Shown here piece after piece: positions 36,208-45,601 of a stretch of 64,000 bases of DNA. Each line of letters begins with the position of its first letter. Positions within the stretch are counted from its first letter, which is position 1. Source of the stretch: Burkholderia anthina (lineage in GTDB: Bacteria; Pseudomonadota; Gammaproteobacteria; Burkholderiales; Burkholderiaceae). The position numbers and the translations under genes were made by a program. The notes beneath the pieces were generated by a model that saw nothing but the letters and a program-made list of their open reading frames with translations, was not told where the DNA came from and made no database searches. The stretch is from assembly GCF_902498995.1 (NCBI RefSeq), contig NZ_CABVLY010000003.1, positions 310,001 through 374,000 of the forward strand, in the 5' to 3' direction.

Positions 36208-36983
36208 AGACGATCGCTATTACGTCGACGACGGGCGGCGCGGGCCGCACGACGCTTGCGGCCGCGCTCGCGGTGCTGCTCGCGCGCCGCGGCCGGCCGG
36301 TCGTCGCCGTCGAATTCGACGCGCAGAACCTGATGGGCGCGACGCTGGGGCTCGACACGCTGGCCGAACACGGCCTCGCGCACAGCCTGCTCGGCGACGC
36401 CGCGCCGTGGCACGCGCAGACATGGCGCAATGCCGACGGCGTGCTGTTCGTGCCGTACGGGCAGGTCGACGCGGCGGGCGCCGCCGCGTGCGATGCGCGG
36501 CTCGCGGCCGATCCCGCCTGGCTGTCGCGCGCGCTCGACGAGATCGCGCTGCCGGCCGACGGCGTCGTGCTGGTCGATACCGCTCGCTATCCGTCGCCGC
36601 AGGCCGAGCAGGCGATTCGCCGCGCGGACCTGACGCTCGTCGTCGTGCCGCCCGAACCGGCGGCATGCGCGACGGTCGCCGCGCGTCTGGACGCGTTGCG
36701 CGCAGGCGGCGGCGAACTGCAGATCGTCGTGAACCGGCTGAACCCGGCGCGCGACATGCAGCGCGACGCGCTCGGGATGCTGCGCGCGGTCGCGGGGCCG
36801 GCGGCGATGCTCGAACAGCGCATCCACGTCGATGCAGCCGTGCCCGAAACGCTCGCGCGCGGCAGCTGGATCTTCGACGACGCGCCGTATTCGCAGGCGT
36901 CGCACGACCTGAACGGCGTTGCGAACTGGGTCGATGCGTGGCTCTCGGCGGCGGCGGCCGGCCGCGCGGGAGCGTCGCGATGA
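36204..36983 (+). CDS. bcsQ: Cellulose biosynthesis ParA/MinD-like protein BcsQ
   Basis: Cytoplasmic SIMIBI-class NTPase relative of 259 aa that regulates and localises cellulose synthase together with BcsR. The P-loop region reads STTGGAGRTTLA: both the signature Lys and the P-loop Lys of the MinD/ParA family are replaced (Thr and Arg). A VVAVEFDAQN switch-like strand and VVLVDTARYPSP follow. E. coli BcsQ also has a deviating P-loop as I recall. 4-base overlaps join it to bcsF and bcsA. Confidence 0.88.
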   Translation: MKTIAITSTTGGAGRTTLAAALAVLLARRGRPVVAVEFDAQNLMGATLGLDTLAEHGLAHSLLGDAAPWHAQTWRNADGVLFVPYGQVDAAGAAACDARLAADPAWLSRALDEIALPADGVVLVDTARYPSPQAEQAIRRADLTLVVVPPEPAACATVAARLDALRAGGGELQIVVNRLNPARDMQRDALGMLRAVAGPAAMLEQRIHVDAAVPETLARGSWIFDDAPYSQASHDLNGVANWVDAWLSAAAAGRAGASR

Positions 36984-39517
36984 AGGGCGCATTCGCGTCG
37001 CGCTGGCGCGCGGCCCGCCGCGGCGTGACGGACTGGTGCGCGCGCGGCATCGGGCTGCCGGTGCAGCGCACGCTGCTCGACTGGCTCGTGCGGCTGTTCT
37101 TCCATGCGCCGCCGCCCGGGCGGCCCGACCCCGTGCGCCGCTGGGCGCGCACCGGCTTCCTGCGGCTCGCGCGCGACTGGGGCGTGCTGCAGCCGTTGAG
37201 CCCGCGCGAATGGCTGTGGCGCGCGATCGTGCGCGCGCCGCGCGGCGACGACGGCCGGCCCGCGCGCGATCCGCTCGCGTGGTTCGACACGTTCGTCGTG
37301 CCCGTCTACGTCGCGGCCCGCGCGCTCGCGAAGCGTGTCAATACGCAGCTCGAGCGCCTGCCGTGGGCGCGCTGGGGCGGCTGGCTCGATGCGCGCGCGA
37401 ACGGTGTCGGCCGGCGCCGCTGGCTGGCGCCGCTGCTGCTGATCGCCGGCGCGGTGCTGTGGGCCGCGGCCGGCATGTCGCCGCTGATGCCCAACGCGCA
37501 GTTCGCGTTCTTCGCGATCGTCGCGGTGCTCGCGCTCGCGCTGCGCCGCCTGCCCGGACATCTGCCGACCCTCGCGCTCGCCTCGCTCGCGCTGCTCGCG
37601 ACGGTGCGCTACGTGTGGTGGCGCACGACGCAGACGCTCGACTTCCGCGGCCCCGTCGAGGCCGTCGCCGGCTATCTGCTGTACGGCGCGGAAGCCTATA
37701 CGTGGATGATCCTGCTGCTCGGCTTCGTGCAGACCGCGTGGCCGCTCGATCGCCCGATCGTGCCGCTGCCCGGCGATCCCGACGAATGGCCGAGCGTCGA
37801 CGTCTACATCCCGACCTACAACGAACCGCTGTCGGTCGTGAAGCCGACCGCGTTCGCCGCGCAGAGCATCGACTGGCCGACCGACAAGCTGCGCGTGTAC
37901 CTGCTCGACGACGGCCGGCGCCCCGAGTTCGAGGCGTTCGCGAAAGAGGCGGGCATCGGCTACCTGACGCGCGACGACAACCGTCACGCGAAGGCCGGCA
38001 ACATCAACCGCGCGTTGCCGAAGACGCACGGCGAATACATCGCGATCTTCGACTGCGATCACGTGCCGACGCGCTCGTTCCTGCAGACCACGATGGGCGT
38101 GTTCCTGCGCGACCCGAAGTGCGCGCTGGTGCAGACGCCGCACCATTTCTTCTCGCCCGATCCGTTCGAGCGCAACCTCGGCACGTTCCGCGAGATTCCG
38201 AACGAGGGCAACCTGTTCTACGGGCTCGTGCAGTCGGGCAACGACCTGTGGAACGCGACGTTCTTCTGCGGATCGTGCGCGGTGCTCAAGCGCAGCGCGC
38301 TGGAAGAGGTGGGCGGCGTCGCGGTCGAAACCGTGACCGAGGACGCGCACACGGCGCTCAAGCTGCATCGCCGCGGCTACACGTCGGCGTACCTGCCGAC
38401 CGTTCAGGCGGCCGGCCTCGCGACGGAAAGCCTCGCGGGCCACGTGAAGCAGCGCACGCGCTGGGCGCGCGGAATGGCGCAGATCTTCCGCATCGACAAC
38501 CCGTTCCTCGGGCGCGGGCTCGGCTTCGTGCAGCGGATCTGCTACGGCAACGCGATGCTGCACTTCTTCTACGGGATTCCGCGGCTCGTGTTCCTGACGA
38601 TCCCGCTCGCGTACCTGTTCTTCCATCTGTACTTCATCAATGCGTCGTCGGTCGCGCTCGCGAGCTACGTGATTCCGTACCTGGTGCTCGCGAACGTCGC
38701 GAACTCGCGGATGCAGGGGCGATACCGCCATTCGTTCTGGGCCGAGGTCTACGAATCGGTGCTGGCGTGGTACATCGCACTGCCGACCACCGTCGCGTTC
38801 TTCAGCCCGAAGCACGGCAAGTTCAACGTGACCGACAAGGGCGGCAAGATCGACGAAGGCTACGTCGACTGGTCGACGTCGAAGCCGTACCTCGTGCTGT
38901 TCGCACTGAACGTGCTCGCGATCGCCGCGGGGCTCTGGCGGCTCGTGACCGAGCAGGGCGACGAGGCGGCGACGATCCTGATCACGCTCGGCTGGACCGC
39001 GTACAACCTCGCGATGCTCGGCGCGGCGCTGGCGGTTGCGCGCGAGACGAAGCAGGTGCGCGTCACGCACCGGATCGCGATGCGCGTGCCGGCGACGCTG
39101 CTGCTCGCCGACGGCTCGACGGCCGCCTGCTTCACGAGCGACTACTCGACGGGCGGGCTCGGCCTCGAAGCGGTGCCGGGGCTGCCGCTCGCGGTCGGCG
39201 ACACGCTGACGGTGTGCGTGACGCGCGGCGACCGGCCGTTCCCGTTCCCGGTGCGCGTGAGCCGCGTGACGCCGACCCACGTCGGCGTGAGCTTCGAGGC
39301 GCTCACGCTCGAACAGGAGCGCCAGCTCGTGCAGTGCACGTTCGGCCGCGCGGATGCGTGGCTCGACTGGCACGCGGGCGCGCGACCCGACACGCCGCTG
39401 CGCGGGCTGAAGGAAGTGCTGCAGGTGGGCGTGGACGGCTACGTACGGATGTGGAAGGGCGCGGCGCGCAGCGTGCAGACCATGCTGGCGCCGAAGCTCG
39501 ATCGGGCGCGCGACTGA
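36980..39517 (+). CDS. bcsA: Cellulose synthase catalytic subunit A
   Basis: Processive family-2 glycosyltransferase and inner-membrane channel, 845 aa; it polymerises UDP-glucose into beta-1,4-glucan. Catalytic motifs are in order: Asp310-Asp311 (LLDDG), FDCDH, TED455, Q491-RTRW. The gating loop FNVTDKGG is at about 615. The C-terminal PilZ domain has R694-x3-R698 and D721-x-S-x2-G, so it should bind c-di-GMP. An extra N-terminal region of about 140 residues precedes the first span, as in long BcsA forms. It follows bcsQ with a 4-base overlap. Confidence 0.96.
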   Translation: MKGAFASRWRAARRGVTDWCARGIGLPVQRTLLDWLVRLFFHAPPPGRPDPVRRWARTGFLRLARDWGVLQPLSPREWLWRAIVRAPRGDDGRPARDPLAWFDTFVVPVYVAARALAKRVNTQLERLPWARWGGWLDARANGVGRRRWLAPLLLIAGAVLWAAAGMSPLMPNAQFAFFAIVAVLALALRRLPGHLPTLALASLALLATVRYVWWRTTQTLDFRGPVEAVAGYLLYGAEAYTWMILLLGFVQTAWPLDRPIVPLPGDPDEWPSVDVYIPTYNEPLSVVKPTAFAAQSIDWPTDKLRVYLLDDGRRPEFEAFAKEAGIGYLTRDDNRHAKAGNINRALPKTHGEYIAIFDCDHVPTRSFLQTTMGVFLRDPKCALVQTPHHFFSPDPFERNLGTFREIPNEGNLFYGLVQSGNDLWNATFFCGSCAVLKRSALEEVGGVAVETVTEDAHTALKLHRRGYTSAYLPTVQAAGLATESLAGHVKQRTRWARGMAQIFRIDNPFLGRGLGFVQRICYGNAMLHFFYGIPRLVFLTIPLAYLFFHLYFINASSVALASYVIPYLVLANVANSRMQGRYRHSFWAEVYESVLAWYIALPTTVAFFSPKHGKFNVTDKGGKIDEGYVDWSTSKPYLVLFALNVLAIAAGLWRLVTEQGDEAATILITLGWTAYNLAMLGAALAVARETKQVRVTHRIAMRVPATLLLADGSTAACFTSDYSTGGLGLEAVPGLPLAVGDTLTVCVTRGDRPFPFPVRVSRVTPTHVGVSFEALTLEQERQLVQCTFGRADAWLDWHAGARPDTPLRGLKEVLQVGVDGYVRMWKGAARSVQTMLAPKLDRARD

Positions 39518-39544
39518 CGCGGCGCTCATGACGGAGTGGTTTAG

Positions 39545-41101
39545 ATGACGTTCTGGAATCTGTATTTCATCCTGAAGTTCGCGCTGTTCGCGACCGGCCA
39601 CCTGCAGCCGATGTGGCTCGCGAACCTCGGGTTCGCGCTGGTGCTCGCCGCGAGCGCGCCGATCCGGCAGCGCGCGTGGCGCATCGTGCGGCAGCTCGTG
39701 GCGATCGCGATCGCGGTGCCGCTGCTCGCGCGCGAGCTGCATGCGCCGCCGCTCGCGCGTCTCGCCGAAGCCGCGCGCGAGGTCAGCACGTTCCGCCTCG
39801 ACTACTGGATGGAACTGCTGCCGCGCCTGTTGCCGCCGATGCTGGTGCTGACGGTGGCGGGCGCGCTGATCGTCTATTTCATCGTGAACCGCTGGCTGCG
39901 CGTCGCGACCTTCGTGCTCGCCGTGCTGATCGCGATGCCGTTGTGGCAGGCCGGCAACGGACTGATGGCGCGCGTCGTCGCACCGCCCGCGCAGCAGCTC
40001 GCCGGCGGCAACGGCGGGCGTTCCGACCAGCCCGAGGATCACAACGCGGCGCTTGCGACGTTCCGCACGCAGGAGTCGCAGCGGCAGGTCGCGTTCGGCC
40101 ATCTCGGCAACGATCCGTCTGCACAGTTCGACGTGATCGTGCTGCACATCTGTTCGCTGTCGTGGGACGACCTCGACGCCGCGAAGGTGCGCAACCATCC
40201 GATGCTGAGCCGCTTCGACTACCTGTTCAACAACTTCAGCACGGCCGCGAGCTACAGCGGCCCGGCCGCGATTCGCGTGCTGCGCGCGAGCTGCGGCCAG
40301 GAAGCGCACGCGGATCTGTACAAGCCCGCGCCGCAGCAGTGCTACCTGTTCTCGCAGCTGGCCGCCGCCGGCTACACGGTGCAGTCGCTGCTGAACCACG
40401 ACGGCCACTTCGACAACTTCCTGCAGGTCGTGCACGACAACCTCGGCGTGCCGGACGCGCCGATGATCTCGAACGCGGCCGCACCGGTCGCGATGCACGC
40501 GTTCGACGGCTCGGCGATCAAGGACGACTACCAGACGCTCGCGAACTGGTACGCGCAGCGCGCGTCGGTGCCGGGGCCGGTCGCGCTGTACTACAACACG
40601 ATCAGCATGCACGACGGCAACCGCGTGGCCGGCAGCTCGCTGAACAGCATCGACTCGTATCCGCAGCGCGCGACCAAGCTGATGGACGACTTCGACCGGC
40701 TCGCCGATCTGGTCGCACAGTCGGGCCGGCGCGCGGTGATCGTGTTCGTGCCCGAGCACGGCGTCGCGCTGCGCGGCGACAAGAACCAGGTCGCGGGCCT
40801 GCGCGAGATTCCGACGCCGCGCATCATTCACGGGCCGGTCGGCGTGCGGCTCGTCGGCTTCACCGGCAATCACGGCACGACCACCGTGATCGACCAGCCG
40901 ACGAGCTTCCTCGCGCTCGCGCAACTGCTGTCGAACCTCGTATCGAACAGCCCGTTCAAGCCTGGCGTGACGCTCGCGCAATACGCGGCCGATCTGCCGC
41001 GCACGCGGATGGTCGGCGAGAACGAGGGCACGGTGACGATGCAGACGCCCGCGGGCTATGCGGTCAAGACTCCGGATGGCGTATGGATCGACGAACAATA
41101 A
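39545..41101 (+). CDS. bcsG: Cellulose phosphoethanolamine transferase BcsG
   Basis: Inner-membrane enzyme of 518 aa, four to five N-terminal spans and a periplasmic alkaline-phosphatase-fold domain. It attaches phosphoethanolamine from phosphatidylethanolamine to glucose units of cellulose. The nucleophile should be Ser238 in AASYSGPAAIRVLRASCG, which matches the E. coli active-site context. EHGVALRGDKNQVAG and a zinc-site-like FTGNHGTTT follow. Its presence with bcsE and bcsF predicts that the exported polymer is pEtN-cellulose. Confidence 0.93.
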   Translation: MTFWNLYFILKFALFATGHLQPMWLANLGFALVLAASAPIRQRAWRIVRQLVAIAIAVPLLARELHAPPLARLAEAAREVSTFRLDYWMELLPRLLPPMLVLTVAGALIVYFIVNRWLRVATFVLAVLIAMPLWQAGNGLMARVVAPPAQQLAGGNGGRSDQPEDHNAALATFRTQESQRQVAFGHLGNDPSAQFDVIVLHICSLSWDDLDAAKVRNHPMLSRFDYLFNNFSTAASYSGPAAIRVLRASCGQEAHADLYKPAPQQCYLFSQLAAAGYTVQSLLNHDGHFDNFLQVVHDNLGVPDAPMISNAAAPVAMHAFDGSAIKDDYQTLANWYAQRASVPGPVALYYNTISMHDGNRVAGSSLNSIDSYPQRATKLMDDFDRLADLVAQSGRRAVIVFVPEHGVALRGDKNQVAGLREIPTPRIIHGPVGVRLVGFTGNHGTTTVIDQPTSFLALAQLLSNLVSNSPFKPGVTLAQYAADLPRTRMVGENEGTVTMQTPAGYAVKTPDGVWIDEQ

Positions 41102-41277
41102 ACATCGGCGAGGGCGACGAAGGCCGCCTGTCGCAACCGAACGACGTGCTCGGCCTCGCGCGGCATCTGCCCGCGCTGGACCCGGCGCACTATGTCGACG
41201 AGCAGGCTCGGCGCGCGTTCGTCGAGTCGCTCGAACGCTGGCCGGTGCTCGCGAAGCTGATGGGATTGACGCGGTAA
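41083..41277 (+). CDS. bcsR: BcsR-like small protein
   Basis: Cytoplasmic protein of 64 aa overlapping the end of bcsG by 19 bases in another frame. The C-terminal half (LDPAHYVDEQARRAFVESLE, then RWPVLAKLMG) resembles the E. coli BcsR core (IDYADISQREQL...ALKRWPLLAEFA). BcsR forms a complex with BcsQ and is needed for synthase assembly. In E. coli it is first in the bcsRQABZC run; here it is last. ATG 41083 is the first in-frame start that fits. Confidence 0.75.
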   Translation: MDRRTINIGEGDEGRLSQPNDVLGLARHLPALDPAHYVDEQARRAFVESLERWPVLAKLMGLTR

Positions 41278-41283
41278 ACGCAA

Positions 41284-41309
41284 CGCGGCCGGCGTGAGTG
41301 CCGGCCGCG
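41284..41309 (+). terminator. Hairpin at the end of the cellulose operon
   Basis: A perfect 10-bp stem CGCGGCCGGC / GCCGGCCGCG with a 6-base loop begins 6 bases past the bcsR stop. There is no T run, so it may act as a 3' stabilising hairpin or part of a Rho-dependent end. A short GACGCTTGA direct repeat follows at about 41330-41350. Confidence 0.6.
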
Positions 41310-41352
41310 CTGCGTCGATCGACGGATTGAGACGCTTGAGACGCTTGAGACG

Positions 41353-42237
41353 TCAGTGCGCGTTGCGTTCCGGCTGGCGCGTCCACTGGTCTTCTTCGCC
41401 CGGCACCTTGCCGAAGGTCTGCGCGGCCCACGCGTTGCGGGCCGCTTCGATCTTCGCGCGTTCGCTCGACACGAAATTCCACTCGATGAACCGCTCGCCC
41501 GGCAGGTGGGCGCCGCCGAGCAGCATCACACGCGCGCCGTTCGCGCTCGCGAGTGCGACGCCCGCGCCGGGTTCGAGCACGGCCATCGTCGCGGGAGCGA
41601 GCGGCGTGCCGTCGATCGTGAGGTCGCCGTCGACGAGATACACGCCGCGCTCGTCGTGTTCCGCGTCGAGCGCGAGGGTGCCGCCCGCCGTGAATGCCGC
41701 GTACGCATAGAGCGTCGGCGAGAACACCTCGACCGGCGACGTGAGCCCGAACGCCGTGCCCGCGATCACGCGCACGCTCGTGCCGTCGCGCGTGAACGAC
41801 GGCAGCGTGTCGGCCGCGTGATGCACGAATGCGGGCTCGGTGTCCTCGTGCTCGACCGGCAGCGCAACCCAGGTCTGGATCCCGTGCACCGGCTGCGCGA
41901 GCGGCCGGTCTTCTTCGGGCGAACGCTCCGAGTGCACGATGCCGCGCCCGGCCGTCATCCAGTTCACGTCGCCGGGCACGATCTTCTGCCGGAAGCCGAG
42001 GCTGTCGTGATGCATCAGCGTGCCGTCGAACAGGTAGGTGACGGTCGCGAGGCCGATGTGCGGATGCGGCAGCACGTCGATGCCGCTGCCGGCCGGCAGC
42101 ACGGCCGGCCCCATCTCGTCGAAGAAGATGAACGGGCCGACGAGGCGCGCGGCGCGCGCGGGCAGCACGCGGCGCACGACGAGGTTGCCGATGTCGCTCT
42201 CGCGCGGCGTGAGCAGGGTCTTGATCGATGCGGACAT
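41353..42237 (-). CDS. Pirin family protein
   Basis: Cytoplasmic bicupin of 294 aa. The N-terminal cupin has the metal-ligand pattern PHPHIGLATVTYLFDG and HSERSPEE; the C-terminal cupin contains EHDERGVYLVDGDLTIDG. Pirins include quercetinase-like dioxygenases and redox regulators; the substrate is unknown. The start at ATG 42237 gives the normal family length. The OsmC gene lies 31 bases upstream on the same strand, so both are likely co-transcribed as a stress pair. Confidence 0.9.
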   Translation of the reverse strand: MSASIKTLLTPRESDIGNLVVRRVLPARAARLVGPFIFFDEMGPAVLPAGSGIDVLPHPHIGLATVTYLFDGTLMHHDSLGFRQKIVPGDVNWMTAGRGIVHSERSPEEDRPLAQPVHGIQTWVALPVEHEDTEPAFVHHAADTLPSFTRDGTSVRVIAGTAFGLTSPVEVFSPTLYAYAAFTAGGTLALDAEHDERGVYLVDGDLTIDGTPLAPATMAVLEPGAGVALASANGARVMLLGGAHLPGERFIEWNFVSSERAKIEAARNAWAAQTFGKVPGEEDQWTRQPERNAH

Positions 42238-42268
42238 GGTGAAACGCTCGGGTTCAGGGGGCGAGACG

Positions 42269-42661
42269 TCAGGCGATCGCCGTGTCGATCGTGATCGGGT
42301 TCGACAGGATCTTGTGCACCGGGCACGCATTCGCGATCTGCAGCAGGCGCTCGCGCTGCTCGTCGGACAGGTCGCCGTCGAGCGTGATGCGGCGCACGAT
42401 CGTGCTGCCCTTGCTGCCCGATTCGTGCGCGAGCTTCACGTGCACTTCGGCGAGCGGCCAGCCCTTGCGCTGCGCATACATCTTCAGCGTGATCGCGGTG
42501 CATGCGCCGAGGCTCGACAGCAGCAGCGCGACGGGCGTCGGGGCCGCGTCGCCGCCGCCGAGCGACGCCGGTTCGTCGGCGCGCCACTGATGGACGCCGT
42601 CGGTGAAATGGACCAGATAATCGACCGAGCCGATGCTCGCTTCGACGGACAGTTCGCTCAT
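42269..42661 (-). CDS. OsmC family protein
   Basis: Cytoplasmic thiol peroxidase-like protein of 130 aa. The two Cys typical of the family are in [19 protein letters not shown] and [11 protein letters not shown]. OsmC/Ohr proteins reduce organic hydroperoxides. Length and order fit the YhfA-type OsmC subgroup. It precedes the pirin gene on the same strand. Confidence 0.9.
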   Translation of the reverse strand: MSELSVEASIGSVDYLVHFTDGVHQWRADEPASLGGGDAAPTPVALLLSSLGACTAITLKMYAQRKGWPLAEVHVKLAHESGSKGSTIVRRITLDGDLSDEQRERLLQIANACPVHKILSNPITIDTAIA

Positions 42662-42716
42662 TGCAATTCCAGGTGGGGAAGGGGTGGGCTGGCGGCCGGC
42701 CGCATCAGGCCAGACG

Positions 42717-44297
42717 TTACGGTTCGAGCAGGCGCTGCAGCCGCAGTTCCTCGAAGTCCAGTTCGGATTCTATGCGGTGCAGCACCGTATCGTCGACCCG
42801 GCCGTCGCGATGCAGCGCGAGCAGCGCATCGCGCGACACGCCGACCAGTTCGAGCTCCATGCGCAGCATCCGCGCGCGCACGTCCGCCGGTTCGGCGCCG
42901 TCGCGGTGCGCGCGCTCGTTGAACGCGACGCGGCCGCGGTATTCGGTCTGCAGCCGGTCGAGCGATGCGCGTTCGAGGCCGGCGCCGCGCTGCTCGCGTG
43001 CGTCGAGCTCGGCGAGCGCCGCGCCGAACGTGTGCGCGCGCACCGCATGCTCGGACATCGTATGCCGCGCGGCCGGCTGCAGCTTCAGCACGCGGATCAG
43101 CGGCGCGAGCGTGCCGCCCTGCACGACGAGCGTCGCGATGATCAGCAGGAACGTGCTGAACAGGATCAGGTCACGGCCGGGGAAGTTGCCCGGCAGCGCG
43201 ATCGCGGCGGCGAGGCTCACCACGCCGCGCATGCCGGACCAGCCGAGCACGACCGCCTCGCGCCACGACCACGACGGACGGCCCGCACGCGCCGCGCGCA
43301 GGCGGCCCGGCAGCCACATCGCGACGAACACCCACACGACGCGCGCGGCGATCGCGGCGGCGGTGGCCGGCAGCGCCACCCGCAGCCCGTCCATCAGCAC
43401 CGCGCCTTCGTGGTTCACGCGCGCGAGGATCGCGTGCAGCGCGAGGCCGATCAGGATGAACACGAGCGCGTCGAGCACGAACACGATCGCTTCCCACGTC
43501 GCCTTCGCCTTGATCCGCATGTCGGCGCCGAACACGCGATGCTGGCGCACGCCGAGCACGAGCCCGCAGGTGACGACCGACAGCACGCCCGAGCCGTGCA
43601 CGGCTTCCGCGATCCCGTAGCTGCCCCACGCCATCGCGAAGGTCACGACGATGCCGAGCATCGGCTCGCGCAGGCGCTGCAGCACCCAGCACATCGCATG
43701 GCCGCACGCGAGGCCGACGACGATGCCGATCAGCGTGAGCGAGAAGAACAGGCCGGTGGCGCCGGCCGTCGTGATCGTGACCGCGAGCGCGGCCGACACG
43801 GCCATCTGATAGAGCAGCAGACCCGACGCATCGTTGACGAGGCTTTCGCCTTCGAGCACCGCGACGAGCCGCGCGGGCAGCGGATGACGTTTCAGGATCG
43901 CCTCCGCGGCGACCGCATCGGGCGGCGACACGATCGCGCCGAGCGTGAAGCAGGCGGCCCACGGCAGCGCGGGATTCGCCGCATGCGCGGCGAGCGCGAC
44001 CGCGACGGTCGTGAATGCCACCGCGCCGAGCGCGAGCGATGCGATCGACGCGAGCTCGTGCCGGAATTCCTTCCATGCCGTGTAGAAGCCGCTCGACATC
44101 AGCAGCGGCGGAAGCACGGCCGCGAGCAGCAGCGCCGGGTCCATGTCCGGCACGCGCTTGCCGGCGACGGCCACCACGCAGCCGCCGAGCAGCAGCACGA
44201 CGGCCGGCGGAATCGAGATCCGCTCGGCGAGCCACGTGAGCGCACCCGCGCCGCAGATCAACAGCAGCAGGTAATGGAACAGCTCGACATTGCTCAT
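42717..44297 (-). CDS. CPA1-family Na+/H+ antiporter
   Basis: Inner-membrane cation/proton exchanger of 526 aa with about 12 spans in the first 410 residues and a soluble, partly helical C-terminal tail. Conserved transport residues are visible: [10 protein letters not shown] (Asp127) and [14 protein letters not shown] (Asn155-Asp156). It should extrude Na+ or K+ in exchange for protons. It is 25 bases from the XapX gene on the same strand, so these two may form an operon. Confidence 0.92.
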   Translation of the reverse strand: MSNVELFHYLLLLICGAGALTWLAERISIPPAVVLLLGGCVVAVAGKRVPDMDPALLLAAVLPPLLMSSGFYTAWKEFRHELASIASLALGAVAFTTVAVALAAHAANPALPWAACFTLGAIVSPPDAVAAEAILKRHPLPARLVAVLEGESLVNDASGLLLYQMAVSAALAVTITTAGATGLFFSLTLIGIVVGLACGHAMCWVLQRLREPMLGIVVTFAMAWGSYGIAEAVHGSGVLSVVTCGLVLGVRQHRVFGADMRIKAKATWEAIVFVLDALVFILIGLALHAILARVNHEGAVLMDGLRVALPATAAAIAARVVWVFVAMWLPGRLRAARAGRPSWSWREAVVLGWSGMRGVVSLAAAIALPGNFPGRDLILFSTFLLIIATLVVQGGTLAPLIRVLKLQPAARHTMSEHAVRAHTFGAALAELDAREQRGAGLERASLDRLQTEYRGRVAFNERAHRDGAEPADVRARMLRMELELVGVSRDALLALHRDGRVDDTVLHRIESELDFEELRLQRLLEP

Positions 44298-44322
44298 GCG
44301 CGGCGGATCGCGACGCGCCGCA

Positions 44323-44583
44323 TCACGACGGTTTGCGCTCGTTCGTGCTGCCGCCCGGCAGCGGGCCGAACATATGCTGGCTGCACTTCGCCTCGCGCCA
44401 TGCGGTATTCAGCCGGTGCCCCTTGAGCATGCGCCGCGCCACGGGCAGGATCTGTTCGCCGGCCAGCATGCCGAGCAGGCCGGTGAGCGCGATGATCGGC
44501 GGCGCGGGCGAATTCACGCCGATCGCGCCGTAGATGACGCCGGCGAGGATGCCGGCGAGCAGCGAAAAGACATACGGTTTCAT
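44323..44583 (-). CDS. XapX domain-containing membrane protein (long form)
   Basis: Small membrane protein of 86 aa. The first 50 residues are the XapX domain, two hydrophobic segments (VFSLLAGILAGVIYGAIGV, PPIIALTGLLGMLAGEQI). A soluble basic tail of about 35 residues (RRMLKGHRLNTAW) extends beyond the usual domain. Function of XapX is unknown. It is divergent from the isochorismatase-like gene. The start is ATG 44583. Confidence 0.82.
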   Translation of the reverse strand: MKPYVFSLLAGILAGVIYGAIGVNSPAPPIIALTGLLGMLAGEQILPVARRMLKGHRLNTAWREAKCSQHMFGPLPGGSTNERKPS

Positions 44584-44858
44584 GGTCGAGCGCCTCGTGA
44601 TGGCCGGGCGGCACCGCAACGGCGCCGTCAGAGTCTTGAAAGACTATCGGGTTTGCGTGAAGAAAAAAAGAGCGGACAGCCCCGAACGGACGTCGTTTTA
44701 GGAATTGCATCGATTCCATTTCTTGGGTGTTCGCGCCGCGCATTTACGGATTAAATATTTCGAGCCGGATGACGATCCGGCGCGACGTACCTCCGGCTCC
44801 TCCCGTTTTCACGGTCGAGGCAGGCCCCCTTTTTTTCGTTCACAGGACTCGATGCGCC

Positions 44859-45545
44859 ATGAGCAATCCGAAGCTTGAAGTACTTACTCCGCAGAACAGC
44901 CAGCTGATCTTCATCGACCAGCAGCCGCAGATGGCATTCGGCGTGCAGTCGATCGATCGCCAGACGCTGAAGAACAACGTCGTCGGTCTCGCGAAAGCCG
45001 CGAAGGCGTTCAACATCCCGACCACGATCACGACGGTCGAGTCCGAGAGTTTCTCGGGTTATAGCTATCCGGAACTGCTCGACGTGTTCCCGAACCAGAA
45101 GACGCTCGAACGCACGTCGATGAACTCGTGGGACGACCAGAAGGTGCGCGACGCGCTGGCCGCGAACGGCCGCAAGAAGGTGGTTGTGTCGGGGCTGTGG
45201 ACCGAGGTCTGCAATACGACGTTCGCACTGTGCGCGATGCTTGAAGGCGATTACGAGATTTACATGGTCGCCGACGCGTCGGGCGGCACGTCGAAGGACG
45301 CGCACGATTTCGCGATGCAGCGCATGGTCCAGGCCGGCGCGGTACCCGTTACGTGGCAGCAGGTCCTGCTCGAATGGCAGCGCGACTGGGCGCGCCGCGA
45401 TACGTACGACGCGGTGATGGCGATCGCGAAGGAACATTCGGGCGCGTACGGGATGGGTGTCGACTACGCGTACACGATGGTCCACAAGGCCGCGCAGCGT
45501 ACCGCGACGCCGCACGAGTCGATCGCGGCCGTTCCGGCGAAGTAA
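44859..45545 (+). CDS. Isochorismatase-family hydrolase (YcaC-like)
   Basis: Cysteine hydrolase of 228 aa. Catalytic residues of the fold are visible: Asp in LIFIDQQPQMAF, Lys in NGRKKVVVSGLW, Cys in TEVCNTTFAL. It most resembles YcaC-type hydrolases rather than true isochorismatases; the substrate is unknown. It is preceded by about 275 bases that separate it from the leftward XapX gene and should contain its promoter. A LysR gene converges on it from the right. Confidence 0.88.
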   Translation: MSNPKLEVLTPQNSQLIFIDQQPQMAFGVQSIDRQTLKNNVVGLAKAAKAFNIPTTITTVESESFSGYSYPELLDVFPNQKTLERTSMNSWDDQKVRDALAANGRKKVVVSGLWTEVCNTTFALCAMLEGDYEIYMVADASGGTSKDAHDFAMQRMVQAGAVPVTWQQVLLEWQRDWARRDTYDAVMAIAKEHSGAYGMGVDYAYTMVHKAAQRTATPHESIAAVPAK

Positions 45546-45601
45546 CGACCGATCCGATCGATGCCCGCGGCGGCCTGCGGAATCCACCGGCCGCCGCCCG
45601 C

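Noticed and set aside
41330..41352. Short GACGCTTGA direct repeats before the pirin stop
   Set aside because: Only two and a partial copies; too short to claim as an array or binding site.
36587..41482. Very long open frame (about 1630 codons) on the minus strand opposite bcsQ-A-G-R
   Set aside because: It mirrors the GC-rich codons of proven bcs genes, is Arg/Ala/His-rich low-complexity, and has no domains.
44584..44858. Possible riboswitch or leader before the isochorismatase-like gene
   Set aside because: The region is AT-richer but I see no conserved aptamer pattern; treated as an ordinary divergent promoter region.
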